Shown here: positions 54,098-62,754 of the stretch, piece after piece
Position numbering within the stretch: the stretch's first letter is position 1
Layout of the letters: each line of letters begins with the position of its first letter
Origin: Zoogloea dura
GTDB taxonomy: Bacteria > Pseudomonadota > Gammaproteobacteria > Burkholderiales > Rhodocyclaceae
DNA length: 64,000 nucleotides
Direction: 5' to 3'
Assembly: GCF_012927165.1 (NCBI RefSeq)
Contig: NZ_JABBGA010000014.1
Location: 62,001 to 126,000 of the forward strand
Translations under genes and position numbers: made by a program
The notes under the pieces: model-generated
The model's database searches: none
The model's input: only the letters and a program-made list of their open reading frames with translations
What the model was told of the DNA's origin: nothing

Positions 54098-55585
54098 ATG
54101 AGTACTGCCCAAGACCTGGCGCTACAGAGCCGCTACGGAGCTTTCATCGACAACGTCTTCCAGCCGGTGGCCGGCGAGGTCTTCCCGGCCGTCGGCGCCG
54201 CCACCGGCGAGCATCTGGCCGACATCGCCCGCTGCGGCGCGGTCGAAGTGGATGCCGCGGTGCAGGCCGCCCGGCGCGCCCTGCCGGGCTGGAAAGCGCT
54301 GCAGCCCGAAGAGCGGTCCGCCATGCTGCTGGCCCTGGCCGATTCGCTGGCCGCCGACGCCGACCGCCTGGCCCGGGTCGATGCCGTGGATATCGGCCGG
54401 CGCCTGTGGGAAACGTCGAAGGACCACGCCATCGCCGTCGCCCAGTACCGCTACTTCGCCGCCGCGGTGGTCACCCACGAGGGCTTCGGTCGGCCCATCC
54501 CCAACGGCTACCTGGTGGCCAAGCGCGAGCCCTATGGCGTGTGCGGCCTGATCATCCCGTGGAACGTGCCGGCCATCATGGCCGCCTTCAAGATCGCCCC
54601 GGCCGTCGCGGCGGGTAATACCGTGGTGCTCAAGCCGGACGAGAACGCCTCCCTGAGCACCCTGGAACTGTGCCGGCACGTGGCGAAGATCTTCCCGCCG
54701 GGCGTCATCAACGTGGTACCCGGCCACGGCGATGAAGCTGGCGCCGCCCTGACCGCCCACCCGGACGTGGCCAAGCTGTCCTTCACCGGCAGCCCGGAGG
54801 TGGGGCGCATCATCGCCGCCGCCGGCGCCCGGCGACTGGTACCGGCCTCCCTGGAACTGGGTGGCAAGAGCCCCAACATCGTTTTCCCGGACATCGATGA
54901 CCTGGACGCGGTGGTGGATAACGCCATGTTCGCCACCCTGTACTGCAACGGCCAGTCCTGCCTGGCCGGCACCCGCCTGTTCGTCCATGACGGCATCTAC
55001 GACCGCTTCATCGACCGCCTGGTGGCCGGCATGGAGCGGGTCCGGGTCGGTGGGCCGCTGGCGGAGGACACCACCCTGTCCAGCCTGGTGTCGGCCGAGC
55101 AGGGGCGCCGGGTCATGGACTACATCGGGATCGGCAAGGCCGAGGGCGCCAATCTGCTGTGCGGTGGCAAGCGCGTGGCAGTGGACGGCAACGAGGCCGG
55201 CCACTTCATCGCGCCCACGGTGTTCGAGGCCAACAGCAACATGCGCATCGCCCAGGAGGAGATCTTCGGCCCGGTGCTGTCGGTGATCCGCTGGAGCGAC
55301 TACGAGGACATGCTGCGCCAGGCCAATGGCGTGCGCTATGGCCTCGCCGCCGGCCTGTACACCACCAACCTGGCCCGGGCGCTGGAGACTGCCGACCGCC
55401 TGGAGGCCGGCTCGGTGTGGATCAACAGCTACTTCAACCTGGCCAGCGGCTCGCCCTTCGGTGGCTTCAAGGAAAGCGGCATCGGCAGCGAGTACTGCCG
55501 CGAGACCCTGAACATGTACACCCACCTCAAGGCCATCACCCTGCAGAACCGCCCCGGCCCGGCGTGGTTTGCCCCGGCGGCCTGA
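54098..55585 (+). CDS. NAD(P)-dependent aldehyde dehydrogenase
   Basis: 495 aa, phenylacetaldehyde/betaine aldehyde dehydrogenase-like. The cofactor stretch is GLIIPWNVPAIMAAFKIAP, the general base is in SLELGGKSPN and the nucleophilic Cys in NGQSCLAGTR. The ribosome-binding site GAGGAGATCCCC precedes the ATG. Divergent from the GMC oxidoreductase and followed by an outer-membrane transporter gene, so the group looks like a complete alcohol-to-acid uptake and oxidation module feeding the hpa pathway. Confidence 0.88.
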   Translation: MSTAQDLALQSRYGAFIDNVFQPVAGEVFPAVGAATGEHLADIARCGAVEVDAAVQAARRALPGWKALQPEERSAMLLALADSLAADADRLARVDAVDIGRRLWETSKDHAIAVAQYRYFAAAVVTHEGFGRPIPNGYLVAKREPYGVCGLIIPWNVPAIMAAFKIAPAVAAGNTVVLKPDENASLSTLELCRHVAKIFPPGVINVVPGHGDEAGAALTAHPDVAKLSFTGSPEVGRIIAAAGARRLVPASLELGGKSPNIVFPDIDDLDAVVDNAMFATLYCNGQSCLAGTRLFVHDGIYDRFIDRLVAGMERVRVGGPLAEDTTLSSLVSAEQGRRVMDYIGIGKAEGANLLCGGKRVAVDGNEAGHFIAPTVFEANSNMRIAQEEIFGPVLSVIRWSDYEDMLRQANGVRYGLAAGLYTTNLARALETADRLEAGSVWINSYFNLASGSPFGGFKESGIGSEYCRETLNMYTHLKAITLQNRPGPAWFAPAA

Positions 55586-55647
55586 CGCCATCCTCCCGGG
55601 CTGGCGTGCCGGCCCGGGATATCCCGAGAATTCCAACGGAGACAGAC

Positions 55648-56487
55648 ATGAACAAGCACTTTTCCCTGGCCGTGGCCCTGGCCTGCGCCGCCACGTCCGC
55701 CCATGCCGACGTGAAGCCCGATGCCGGCGACTACCAAGCCGCCCCGCCGGGCACCCGGCTGGCCCTGCTGTACACCCAGCACCACACCGCCGACACCCTC
55801 AACGCGGGAGGCCGCAAGGTCGCCGGCGACCTGGGGCTGACCCTCGACCTGGCCCTGCTGCGTTATGTGCATTTCACCAAGTGGGGTGACTACATCGTCG
55901 ACCCGCAGATCATCGTGCCGGTGGGCCGCCAGAAGATCGGCCTGGCCGACAAGGAGACTTCGGGGATCGGTGACGTGATCTTCGGCGGCACCCTGTGGAC
56001 CCTTGCCGACTTCGAAAAGGGCGAGCACCTGGGCTGGACTGTGCTGGTCACGGCGCCTACCGGCAGCGACAAGAACCAGGGCTTCGCCCTGAGCAACAAC
56101 CGCTGGGCCACCGACTTCCAGGTGGGCTATGTGCGCCGGTTTGCGCCGAAGTGGTCGCTGGACGTGATCGGCGAGACCGAGTTCTACCAGGACCAGCGGG
56201 ACACCGGCGCCCGCCGCGACCCGCTGCTGCAGGCCCACACCCACCTGCGCTACCACGTCTCCGACGCCACCCACCTGAGTGTGTCCTACCGCCACAGCTG
56301 GGGCGCCAAGGACACGCTGAACGGGGTGACCCTGGCCGACAACCGCAACAACGGCAACCTGACCCTGTCGGCAGCGAGCTTCCTGGCGCCCGATTGGCAG
56401 CTCATCGTGCAGTACAGCCACGACACCCAGGTCCAGGACGGCCCGGTGACGCGGGGTATCCAGACGCGGCTGCTGAAGGTGTTCTGA
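55648..56487 (+). CDS. Outer-membrane transporter, phenol MetA-type family
   Basis: 279 aa. A clear signal peptide (about 1-21, ending SAHA) is followed by a beta-rich domain with alternating aromatic strands, as in the MetA-pathway phenol-degradation transporter family: LRYVHFTKWGDYIVDPQ, FGGTLWTLADF, VTAPTGSDKNQGFALSN. The C-terminus ends in Phe (RLLKVF), typical of outer-membrane proteins. It probably lets an aromatic substrate cross the outer membrane. Preceded by GGAGACAGAC and followed by a strong terminator. Confidence 0.85.
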   Translation: MNKHFSLAVALACAATSAHADVKPDAGDYQAAPPGTRLALLYTQHHTADTLNAGGRKVAGDLGLTLDLALLRYVHFTKWGDYIVDPQIIVPVGRQKIGLADKETSGIGDVIFGGTLWTLADFEKGEHLGWTVLVTAPTGSDKNQGFALSNNRWATDFQVGYVRRFAPKWSLDVIGETEFYQDQRDTGARRDPLLQAHTHLRYHVSDATHLSVSYRHSWGAKDTLNGVTLADNRNNGNLTLSAASFLAPDWQLIVQYSHDTQVQDGPVTRGIQTRLLKVF

Positions 56488-56533
56488 CGTTCGAGCGCGG
56501 GGGCGGGTGCCCCCGCTGCCGCCCTGCAGGCAT

Positions 56534-56577
56534 GGCCCCGGCGCCCCCGTGATTTCTTGGGGGGGCCGGGGCTTTTG
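56534..56577 (+). terminator. Rho-independent terminator before the hpa operon
   Basis: GGCCCCGGCGCCCCC pairs with GGGGGGGCCGGGGC around a loop GTGATTTCTT and is followed by TTTTGC. It lies about 50 bases after the outer-membrane transporter gene. Confidence 0.8.
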
Positions 56578-56637
56578 CGTGGACCGGCGCGGGGAGAGCG
56601 GGGGCATGCCACATCGGCACTTTGCCATTTCTGGCTA

Positions 56638-56687
56638 TTGACTTACTAATATCGTAGTGATCAAATTACTACTATGTTAGTGAATGA
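56638..56687 (+). promoter_or_regulatory. hpa operon promoter overlapped by a double operator
   Basis: TTGACT (56638-56643) and TCAAAT (56661-56666) are 17 bases apart. The spacer holds TTACTAATATCGTAGTGA and the downstream half TTACTACTATGTTAGTGAA, the same two-palindrome arrangement as at 45196-45243, with only about ten differences over 48 bases. It lies about 120 bases upstream of hpaG1. HpaR is the likely repressor. Confidence 0.75.
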
Positions 56688-56786
56688 ATCCGGTTCATGA
56701 TGTGCCCCTGGGCACGCAGGACCGCAGAACTGAATTCCCGCACCCGGCCGCCGTCGCGCAGACGGCGCCGAACAGCCTAGGAGAGA

Positions 56787-57458
56787 GTGGTGGAAGCTCA
56801 CAAGCCCGCAGTCAGCGGAGCGGTTTACGGCGTCATCCTGAACGACCGGGATAGCCTCGGACGGATGGGGGCGGCCCTGGCCGATGCGCCTTACAAGGGG
56901 GTGCCCAAGGCGCCTGTCCTTTACATCAAGCCCGCCGGCACCGTGGTGGGCAGCGGCGCCGTGGTAAGCCTGCCGGCTGGCGAGTCCGCTGTCGAGGTGG
57001 GGGCCACGCTCGGCATCGTGTTCGGCCAGGGCGCCGCGCGCCTGGCGCCGGAGGCGGTGCCCGCTGCCATTGCCGGCTACGTGGTGGTGGCCGACCTGAG
57101 CCTGCCCCATGTCAGCTATTACCGCCCGGCCATCCGCGAGAAGTGCTTCGACGGCGCCTGCCCGGTGGGCAGCCGGGTCGTGCCGGCCGCGGAGGTGGGC
57201 GACCTGGCGTCGATCAGCCTGCGCACCTATGTCGATGGCAGCCTGGTGCACACCCGCAGCCTGGCCGACCTGGTGCGCGATGTGCCGACCCTGGTGGCCG
57301 ATGTGTCCGAATTCATGACCCTGCGGCGCGGCGACACCCTGCTGGTGGGTGTCACCTGGCAGGCCGCCCAGGCCCGTACCGGTTCCCGCGTGCGGGTCGA
57401 GGCCGATCGTGTGGGTTCCGTGGAATTCGAGATTGCAGCCGGGGAGGGCGCAGCATGA
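56787..57458 (+). CDS. hpaG1: 5-oxopent-3-ene-1,2,5-tricarboxylate decarboxylase, subunit 1
   Basis: 223 aa, corresponding to the N-terminal half of E. coli HpaG. Landmarks are VYGVILNDRDSLGRMG, YKGVPKAPVLYIKPAGT, VADLSLPHVSYYRPAIREK and LLVGVTWQA. In E. coli the bifunctional HpaG decarboxylates and isomerises the pathway intermediate; here the two halves are separate genes. The start is one of two adjacent GTG codons (56787 or 56790) after AGGAGAGA. The stop overlaps the hpaG2 ATG by four bases. Confidence 0.88.
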   Translation: MVEAHKPAVSGAVYGVILNDRDSLGRMGAALADAPYKGVPKAPVLYIKPAGTVVGSGAVVSLPAGESAVEVGATLGIVFGQGAARLAPEAVPAAIAGYVVVADLSLPHVSYYRPAIREKCFDGACPVGSRVVPAAEVGDLASISLRTYVDGSLVHTRSLADLVRDVPTLVADVSEFMTLRRGDTLLVGVTWQAAQARTGSRVRVEADRVGSVEFEIAAGEGAA

Positions 57459-58219
57459 AGTTCGGACGCATCGCCTGGCAGGGCGCCATCCATGAAGTCA
57501 CCCCGGGCAGCGACGCCAAGGTCCGCCTGGCCGATGGCCGCGAGATTGCCGAAGGGCAATTCACCTGGCTGCCGCCGGTGGAGGTGGGCACGGTGTTCGC
57601 CCTCGGCCTCAACTATGCCGACCACGCCAAAGAGCTGGCCTTCAAGGCCCCCGAGACCCCGCTGGTCTTCCTCAAGGGGCCCAATGCCATCACCGGGCAC
57701 AAGGCCTTCAGCCGCCGGCCGGCCGACGCAACCTACATGCACTACGAGTGCGAGCTGGCGGTGGTGATCGGCAAGACCGGCTACCGCATCGCCAAGGAAG
57801 ACGCCATGGACCACGTCGCCGGCTACAGCGTGGCCAACGACTACGCCATCCGCGACTACCTGGAAAACTACTACCGGCCCAACCTGCGGGTGAAGAACCG
57901 CGACGCCTGCACGCCGCTGGGCCCCTGGCTGGTGACCCGGGACGAGATCGCCGACCCGATGAAGCTGGCCCTGAGCACCCGGGTGAATGGCAAGACCACC
58001 CAGCAGGGCACCACCGCCGACATGATCTTCGACATCCCGACCCTCATCGCCTACCTGTCGTCCTTCATGACCCTCAACCCCGGCGACGTGATCCTGACCG
58101 GCACCCCCGAGGGCCTGGCCGACGTGAAGGCCGGCGACGTGGTCGAAACCGAGATCGAGGGCGTCGGCTGCCTCATCAACACCATCGTCGATGACCAGAC
58201 CTGGTCCGCCACCGCATAA
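57455..58219 (+). CDS. hpaG2: 5-oxopent-3-ene-1,2,5-tricarboxylate decarboxylase, subunit 2
   Basis: 254 aa, corresponding to the C-terminal half of HpaG, fumarylacetoacetase-like fold. The metal ligands lie in MHYECELAVVIGKTG, and further family blocks are GYSVANDYAIRDYLENYYRP, CTPLGPWLVT and GDVILTGTPEGLADVKAGD. Acts with HpaG1 on the dehydrogenase product to give 2-hydroxyhepta-2,4-diene-1,7-dioate. Translationally coupled to hpaG1. Confidence 0.92.
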   Translation: MKFGRIAWQGAIHEVTPGSDAKVRLADGREIAEGQFTWLPPVEVGTVFALGLNYADHAKELAFKAPETPLVFLKGPNAITGHKAFSRRPADATYMHYECELAVVIGKTGYRIAKEDAMDHVAGYSVANDYAIRDYLENYYRPNLRVKNRDACTPLGPWLVTRDEIADPMKLALSTRVNGKTTQQGTTADMIFDIPTLIAYLSSFMTLNPGDVILTGTPEGLADVKAGDVVETEIEGVGCLINTIVDDQTWSATA

Positions 58220-58234
58220 GAAAGCGAGCACAGC

Positions 58235-59689
58235 ATGATCAAACACATCATCAACGGCCAGCAGGTCGAGAGCAGCAAGACCTTCCAGACCATCAACCCG
58301 GCCACCGGCGAAGTGATCGCCGAGGTGGCCAGCGGTGGCGAAGCCGAGATCAACGCCGCCGTGGCTGCCGCCAAGGCCGCCTTCCCGGGCTGGGCCGCCA
58401 CTCCGGTCAAGGAGCGCGCCCGCCTGGTGCGCAAGCTGGGCGACCTGATCGCAGCCAACGTGGCCGAGATCGCCGACCTGGAGACCGCCGACTGCGGCCA
58501 GGTCACCAACCAGACCAAGCGCGTGCTGATCCCCCGCGCCTCGGACAACTTCTACTACTTCGCCGAGCTGATCCAGCACATGCACGGCGAGACCTACGAC
58601 TCCGACACCGGCCACCTCAACTACACCCTGTGGCAGCCGGTGGGCGTGTGCGCGCTGATCTCCCCGTGGAACGTGCCCTTCATGACCGCCACCTGGAAGA
58701 CCGCGCCCTGCCTGGCCTTCGGCAACACGGCGGTGATGAAGATGTCCGAGCTGTCGCCCCTCACCGCCCACCGCCTCGGCGAGCTGGCCCTCGAGGCCGG
58801 CATCCCGCCGGGCGTCTTCAACGTGGTGCAGGGCTTCGGCGACACCGCCGGCGAGCCGCTGGTGTCGCACCCGGACGTGCGCTCGATCTCCTTCACCGGC
58901 TCCACCGCCACCGGCAACCGCATCGTCAAGGCCGCCGGCCTGAAGAAGTTCTCGATGGAGCTGGGCGGCAAGTCGCCCTTCATCATCTTCGATGACGCCG
59001 ACTACGAGCGCGCCCTCGACGCGGCCATCTTCATGATCTTCTCGAACAACGGCGAGCGCTGCACCGCCGGCTCGCGGATCATCGTGCAGGCCGGCATCTA
59101 CGACAAATTCGTCGCCGACTTCGCCGCCCGCGCCGCCCGCCTCACCGTCGGCGACCCGATGGACCCGAACACCGTGATCGGCCCGATGATCTCCAAGGGC
59201 CACCAGGACAAGGTCAATTACTACATCGAGCTGGGCAAGCAGGAGGGCGCCGAGGTGGTCTTCGGCGGCGGCACCCCGGTGGTCGGTGAGCGCTTCAAGA
59301 ACGGCTTCTGGGTCCAGCCCACCGTCTTTGCCAACGTGGACAACAAGATGCGCATCGCCCAGGAGGAGATCTTCGGCCCGGTGCCCTGCATCATCCGCTT
59401 CAAGACCGAGGAAGAGGCCGTGGCCATCGCCAACGACACCATCTACGGCCTGTCGTCCTACCTGTGGACCAACAACACCGGCCGCGCCATCCGCCTGGCC
59501 AAGGCCATCGAATCGGGCATGACCTTCGTCAACAGCCAGAACGTCCGCGACCTGCGCCAGCCCTTCGGCGGCAGCAAGGCCTCGGGCACCGGCCGGGAAG
59601 GCAATCACTACAGCTACGAGGTGTTCTGCGAAGCCAAGAACATTGCCGTGTCCTACGGTGAGCACCACATCCCGCGCTGGGGCGTCTGA
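58235..59689 (+). CDS. hpaE: 5-carboxymethyl-2-hydroxymuconate semialdehyde dehydrogenase
   Basis: 484 aa. It oxidises the ring-fission product of homoprotocatechuate with NAD. The cofactor block is ALISPWNVPFMTATWK, the general base is in SMELGGKSPF and the Cys in NNGERCTAGSR. The hpa identity comes from its place between hpaG and hpaD and from the HpaE-like N-terminus (VTNQTKRVLIPRASDNF). Lies 15 bases after hpaG2. Confidence 0.93.
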   Translation: MIKHIINGQQVESSKTFQTINPATGEVIAEVASGGEAEINAAVAAAKAAFPGWAATPVKERARLVRKLGDLIAANVAEIADLETADCGQVTNQTKRVLIPRASDNFYYFAELIQHMHGETYDSDTGHLNYTLWQPVGVCALISPWNVPFMTATWKTAPCLAFGNTAVMKMSELSPLTAHRLGELALEAGIPPGVFNVVQGFGDTAGEPLVSHPDVRSISFTGSTATGNRIVKAAGLKKFSMELGGKSPFIIFDDADYERALDAAIFMIFSNNGERCTAGSRIIVQAGIYDKFVADFAARAARLTVGDPMDPNTVIGPMISKGHQDKVNYYIELGKQEGAEVVFGGGTPVVGERFKNGFWVQPTVFANVDNKMRIAQEEIFGPVPCIIRFKTEEEAVAIANDTIYGLSSYLWTNNTGRAIRLAKAIESGMTFVNSQNVRDLRQPFGGSKASGTGREGNHYSYEVFCEAKNIAVSYGEHHIPRWGV

Positions 59690-59809
59690 CCGAAACCCAG
59701 GGGGCCAGGGCAGGCGCACGAGAACCCGCCCGGCACCCGTCTCCGGCAGAGAGCCGTCCCTAAGCCTTAGCGGACCCACCCACACCACCGGAATTTGAAG
59801 GAGAACACC

Positions 59810-60658
59810 ATGGGCACACTCGCCCTCGCCGCCAAGATCACCCACGTGCCGTCCATGTACCTGTCGGAGATGGAAGGCGAACACAAGGGCTGCCGTCAGG
59901 CCGCCATCGACGGCCATATCGAGATCGGCCGCCGCTGCCGCGAGCTGGGCGTGGACACCATCGTGGTGTTCGACACCCACTGGCTGGTCAACTCGGGCTA
60001 CCACGTCAATTGCGCGCCGAAGTTCGAGGGCGTCTACACCAGCAACGAGCTGCCCCACTTCATCAAGAACCTGCCCTTCGCCTACGACGGCAACCCGGCC
60101 CTCGGCCACCTGCTGGCCGATGCCGCCACGGCCGCCGGCGTGCGCACCCGTGCCCACTCCGACACCAGCCTCGCGCCCGAGTACGGCACCCTGGTGCCAA
60201 TGCGCTACATGAACGCCGACCGCCACTTCAAGGTGGTGTCGGTGTCGGCCCTGTGCACGGTGCACAACCTCGACGACTCGGTCCGCCTGGGGGCCGCCAT
60301 GGCCAAGGCCGTCAAGGAGCAGTACGACGGCAAGGTGGCCTTCCTGGCCTCCGGCTCGCTGTCCCACCGTTTTGCGCAGAACGGCGTGTCCGAGCAGTTC
60401 CTGCACAAGATGTGGAGCCCCTTCCTCGAGACCGTCGATCACACCGTGGTCGAGATGTGGAAGAACGGTGACTGGCAGACCTTCTGCGCCATGCTCCCCG
60501 AGTACGCCGACAAGTGCCACGGCGAAGGCAACATGCACGACACCGCGATGCTGCTGGGCGCCCTCGGCTGGGACGCCTACCAGGGCAAGGTCGAGGTCGT
60601 GACCCCCTTCTTCCCCAGTTCCGGCACCGGCCAGATCAACGCGATCTTCCCGGTCTGA
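59810..60658 (+). CDS. hpaD: 3,4-dihydroxyphenylacetate 2,3-dioxygenase
   Basis: 282 aa, very close to E. coli HpaD over its length, class III extradiol dioxygenase with non-haem Fe(II). Visible blocks are LALAAKITHVPSMYLSEMEG (iron-ligand His), VDTIVVFDTHWLVNSGYHVN, ASGSLSHRFAQNGV and YADKCHGEGNMHDT. It opens the ring of homoprotocatechuate between carbons 2 and 3. It is the only ring-cleavage dioxygenase in the window. The ribosome-binding site AAGGAGAACACC precedes the ATG; 120 bases of non-coding sequence separate it from hpaE. Confidence 0.95.
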   Translation: MGTLALAAKITHVPSMYLSEMEGEHKGCRQAAIDGHIEIGRRCRELGVDTIVVFDTHWLVNSGYHVNCAPKFEGVYTSNELPHFIKNLPFAYDGNPALGHLLADAATAAGVRTRAHSDTSLAPEYGTLVPMRYMNADRHFKVVSVSALCTVHNLDDSVRLGAAMAKAVKEQYDGKVAFLASGSLSHRFAQNGVSEQFLHKMWSPFLETVDHTVVEMWKNGDWQTFCAMLPEYADKCHGEGNMHDTAMLLGALGWDAYQGKVEVVTPFFPSSGTGQINAIFPV

Positions 60659-60679
60659 CCCCTTTCCAGGAGCCGCGCG

Positions 60680-61069
60680 ATGCCGCACCTCATCTACGAA
60701 TACACCGACAACCTGAAGGCGGAGGGGGACATCCCCGGCCTGCTGCGCAAGACCAACCAGGTCGTCCTGGCCCAGGGTGGGGTGTTCCCCATCGGCGGCA
60801 TCCGCGCCCGTGCCATCTGCCTCACCGACTACTGCGTGGCCGATGGCTCGGCCGACGACGCCTTCGTGCACCTCACCTTCAAGATGGGGGCGGGGCGCAC
60901 GGCCGAGGAGAAGCAGAAGGTGGGCGATGAGCTCTTCGCGATGCTGAAGGATCACTTCGCCGAACTCTTCGCCCGCCGCGGCCTGGCCCTCTCGATGGAG
61001 ATCGTCGAGTTCTCCGAAGCCGGGACCTGGAAGCACAACAACATCCACGCCCGCTACAAGAAAAGCTGA
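60680..61069 (+). CDS. hpaF: 5-carboxymethyl-2-hydroxymuconate delta-isomerase
   Basis: 129 aa, CHMI family, tautomerase superfamily. The catalytic Pro follows the Met (MPHLIYEYTDNL), and the family blocks RARAICLTDYCVADG and FSEAGTWKHNNIHARYK are complete. It isomerises 5-carboxymethyl-2-hydroxymuconate. Preceded by AGGAGCCGCG. Confidence 0.95.
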   Translation: MPHLIYEYTDNLKAEGDIPGLLRKTNQVVLAQGGVFPIGGIRARAICLTDYCVADGSADDAFVHLTFKMGAGRTAEEKQKVGDELFAMLKDHFAELFARRGLALSMEIVEFSEAGTWKHNNIHARYKKS

Positions 61070-61093
61070 GCGACGCCACAAGGAGAACCCGAC

Positions 61094-61894
61094 ATGCTGA
61101 GCCCCGACATCCACCTCGACCTGGCGCGCCAACTGCACGCCGCCGAACAGACCCGCGAGCAGATTCTCGCCCCGTCCCTGCAGCATCCGGACATCACCAT
61201 CGAAGACGCCTACGCCGTCCAGAAGACCTGGATCGGGCTCAAGCTCGCCGAAGGCCGGGTCATCAAGGGCCACAAGATCGGCCTCACCTCCCGCGCCATG
61301 CAGCAGTCGTCGCAGATCGATGAGCCCGACTACGGCACCTTGCTGGACGACATGTTCTTCCACGACGGCTCCGACATCCCCGCCCGCTTCATCGCCCCGA
61401 TGGTGGAGGTGGAGCTGGCCTTCGTGCTCGGCAAGCGCCTCGAGGGCACCGAGCTGACCCTGCTCGACGTGCTCTCGGCCACCGACTACGTGATCCCGGC
61501 CATCGAGATCATCGATGCCCGCTGCCACCGGGTGGACCCCACCACCAAGCGCCCGCGCAAGGTCTTCGACACCATCTCCGACAACGCCGCCAACGCCGGC
61601 ATCGTGATGGGCGGCCGGCCGATCAAGCCCATGGACGTGGACCTGCGCTGGGTATCGGCGCTGCTCTACCGCAACGGCGTGATCGAGGAGACCGGCGTCG
61701 CCGCCGGGGTGCTCAACCACCCGGCCAACGGCATCGCCTGGCTGGCCCGCAAGTTCGCCCCCCACGGGGTGGCCCTGGAGGCGGGGCAGGTGATCCTCGC
61801 CGGGTCCTTCACCCGCCCGGTACCGGCCCGCCCCGGCGACACCTTCCACGCCGACTACGGCCCCCTTGGCGCCATCACCTGCCGCTTCGCCTGA
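61094..61894 (+). CDS. hpaH: 2-oxohept-3-ene-1,7-dioate hydratase
   Basis: 266 aa, hydratase family related to DmpE and DmpH of the meta operon. Landmarks are [36 protein letters not shown] and [14 protein letters not shown]. It hydrates 2-oxohept-3-ene-1,7-dioate to 4-hydroxy-2-oxoheptanedioate. Preceded by AAGGAGAACCCGAC, 24 bases after hpaF. Confidence 0.94.
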   Translation: MLSPDIHLDLARQLHAAEQTREQILAPSLQHPDITIEDAYAVQKTWIGLKLAEGRVIKGHKIGLTSRAMQQSSQIDEPDYGTLLDDMFFHDGSDIPARFIAPMVEVELAFVLGKRLEGTELTLLDVLSATDYVIPAIEIIDARCHRVDPTTKRPRKVFDTISDNAANAGIVMGGRPIKPMDVDLRWVSALLYRNGVIEETGVAAGVLNHPANGIAWLARKFAPHGVALEAGQVILAGSFTRPVPARPGDTFHADYGPLGAITCRFA

Positions 61895-61910
61895 GCCCCG
61901 GAGACCCGCC

Positions 61911-62708
61911 ATGCAGATGCCCCGCAACACCTTCAAGCGCGCCCTCCAGGCCGGCGAGACCCAGATCGGCGTCTTCCTCGGCCTGTGCGACCCGTACTCC
62001 GCCGAAGTCATGGCCGGCACCGGCTTCGACTGGCTGCTGATCGACGGCGAGCACGCCCCCAACACCCCCGAGAGCGTGATGCGCCAGCTCCAGGCCATCG
62101 CCGCCTACCCGGTGCGCCCGGTGGTCCGCACCGTCGACCACGACCCCGCGCGGATCAAGCAATACCTCGACGTGGGCGTGCAGACCCTGCTGGTGCCGAT
62201 GGTCGAATCGGCCGACGAGGCACGCGCCCTGGTGCGCGCCATGCGCTATCCGCCCAGCGGCATCCGCGGCGTGGGCACCGCCCTGGCCCGGGCCGCCCGC
62301 TGGAACGGGGTGGACGGCTACTTCGCCGAGTCCGACGCCGAGATGTGCCTGATCGTGCAGGTCGAGTCCCGTGCCGGCCTGGCCGCGGTGGACGAGATCC
62401 TCGCCGTGGAGGGCGTCGATGCCGTGTTCATCGGCCCGGCCGACCTGGCCGCCTCCCTCGGCCACCTGGGCAACCCGGGGCACGAGGAGGTCAAGGCAGT
62501 GATCGCCGACACCCTGGCGCGCATCCGCCAGTCCGGCAAGGCGGCCGGCGTGTTCTCGGCCGACCCGGCAGCGGCAGCGCGCTACCTCGACAGCGGCGCC
62601 TCCTTCATCGCCGTCGGCGTGGACACCCTGCTGCTGCGCAATGCCGCCGTGAAGCTGGCCGCCAGCTTCAAGGATGCCGGCGCAGGCAAGGCCGGCGCCG
62701 CTTACTGA
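61911..62708 (+). CDS. hpaI: 4-hydroxy-2-oxoheptanedioate aldolase
   Basis: 265 aa, class II pyruvate aldolase. Blocks [64 protein letters not shown] and metal ligands in VQVESR and [10 protein letters not shown] match HpaI. It splits the intermediate into pyruvate and succinic semialdehyde. A second aldolase of the same family is at 22349-23149; this one is in the pathway context and keeps the GEHAPN sequence of HpaI. Confidence 0.94.
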   Translation: MQMPRNTFKRALQAGETQIGVFLGLCDPYSAEVMAGTGFDWLLIDGEHAPNTPESVMRQLQAIAAYPVRPVVRTVDHDPARIKQYLDVGVQTLLVPMVESADEARALVRAMRYPPSGIRGVGTALARAARWNGVDGYFAESDAEMCLIVQVESRAGLAAVDEILAVEGVDAVFIGPADLAASLGHLGNPGHEEVKAVIADTLARIRQSGKAAGVFSADPAAAARYLDSGASFIAVGVDTLLLRNAAVKLAASFKDAGAGKAGAAY

Positions 62709-62754
62709 TTCTGACCAAGAATCCAAACAAGACAGCCACATCAAGGACAGCCCC

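Noticed and set aside
57227-62098. Open minus-strand frame of more than 1600 codons antisense to the hpa operon
   Set aside because: It runs opposite to seven clear hpa genes, has the low-complexity Gly/Val/His/Asp composition of antisense high-GC codons, and shows no domain. It is a codon-bias shadow.
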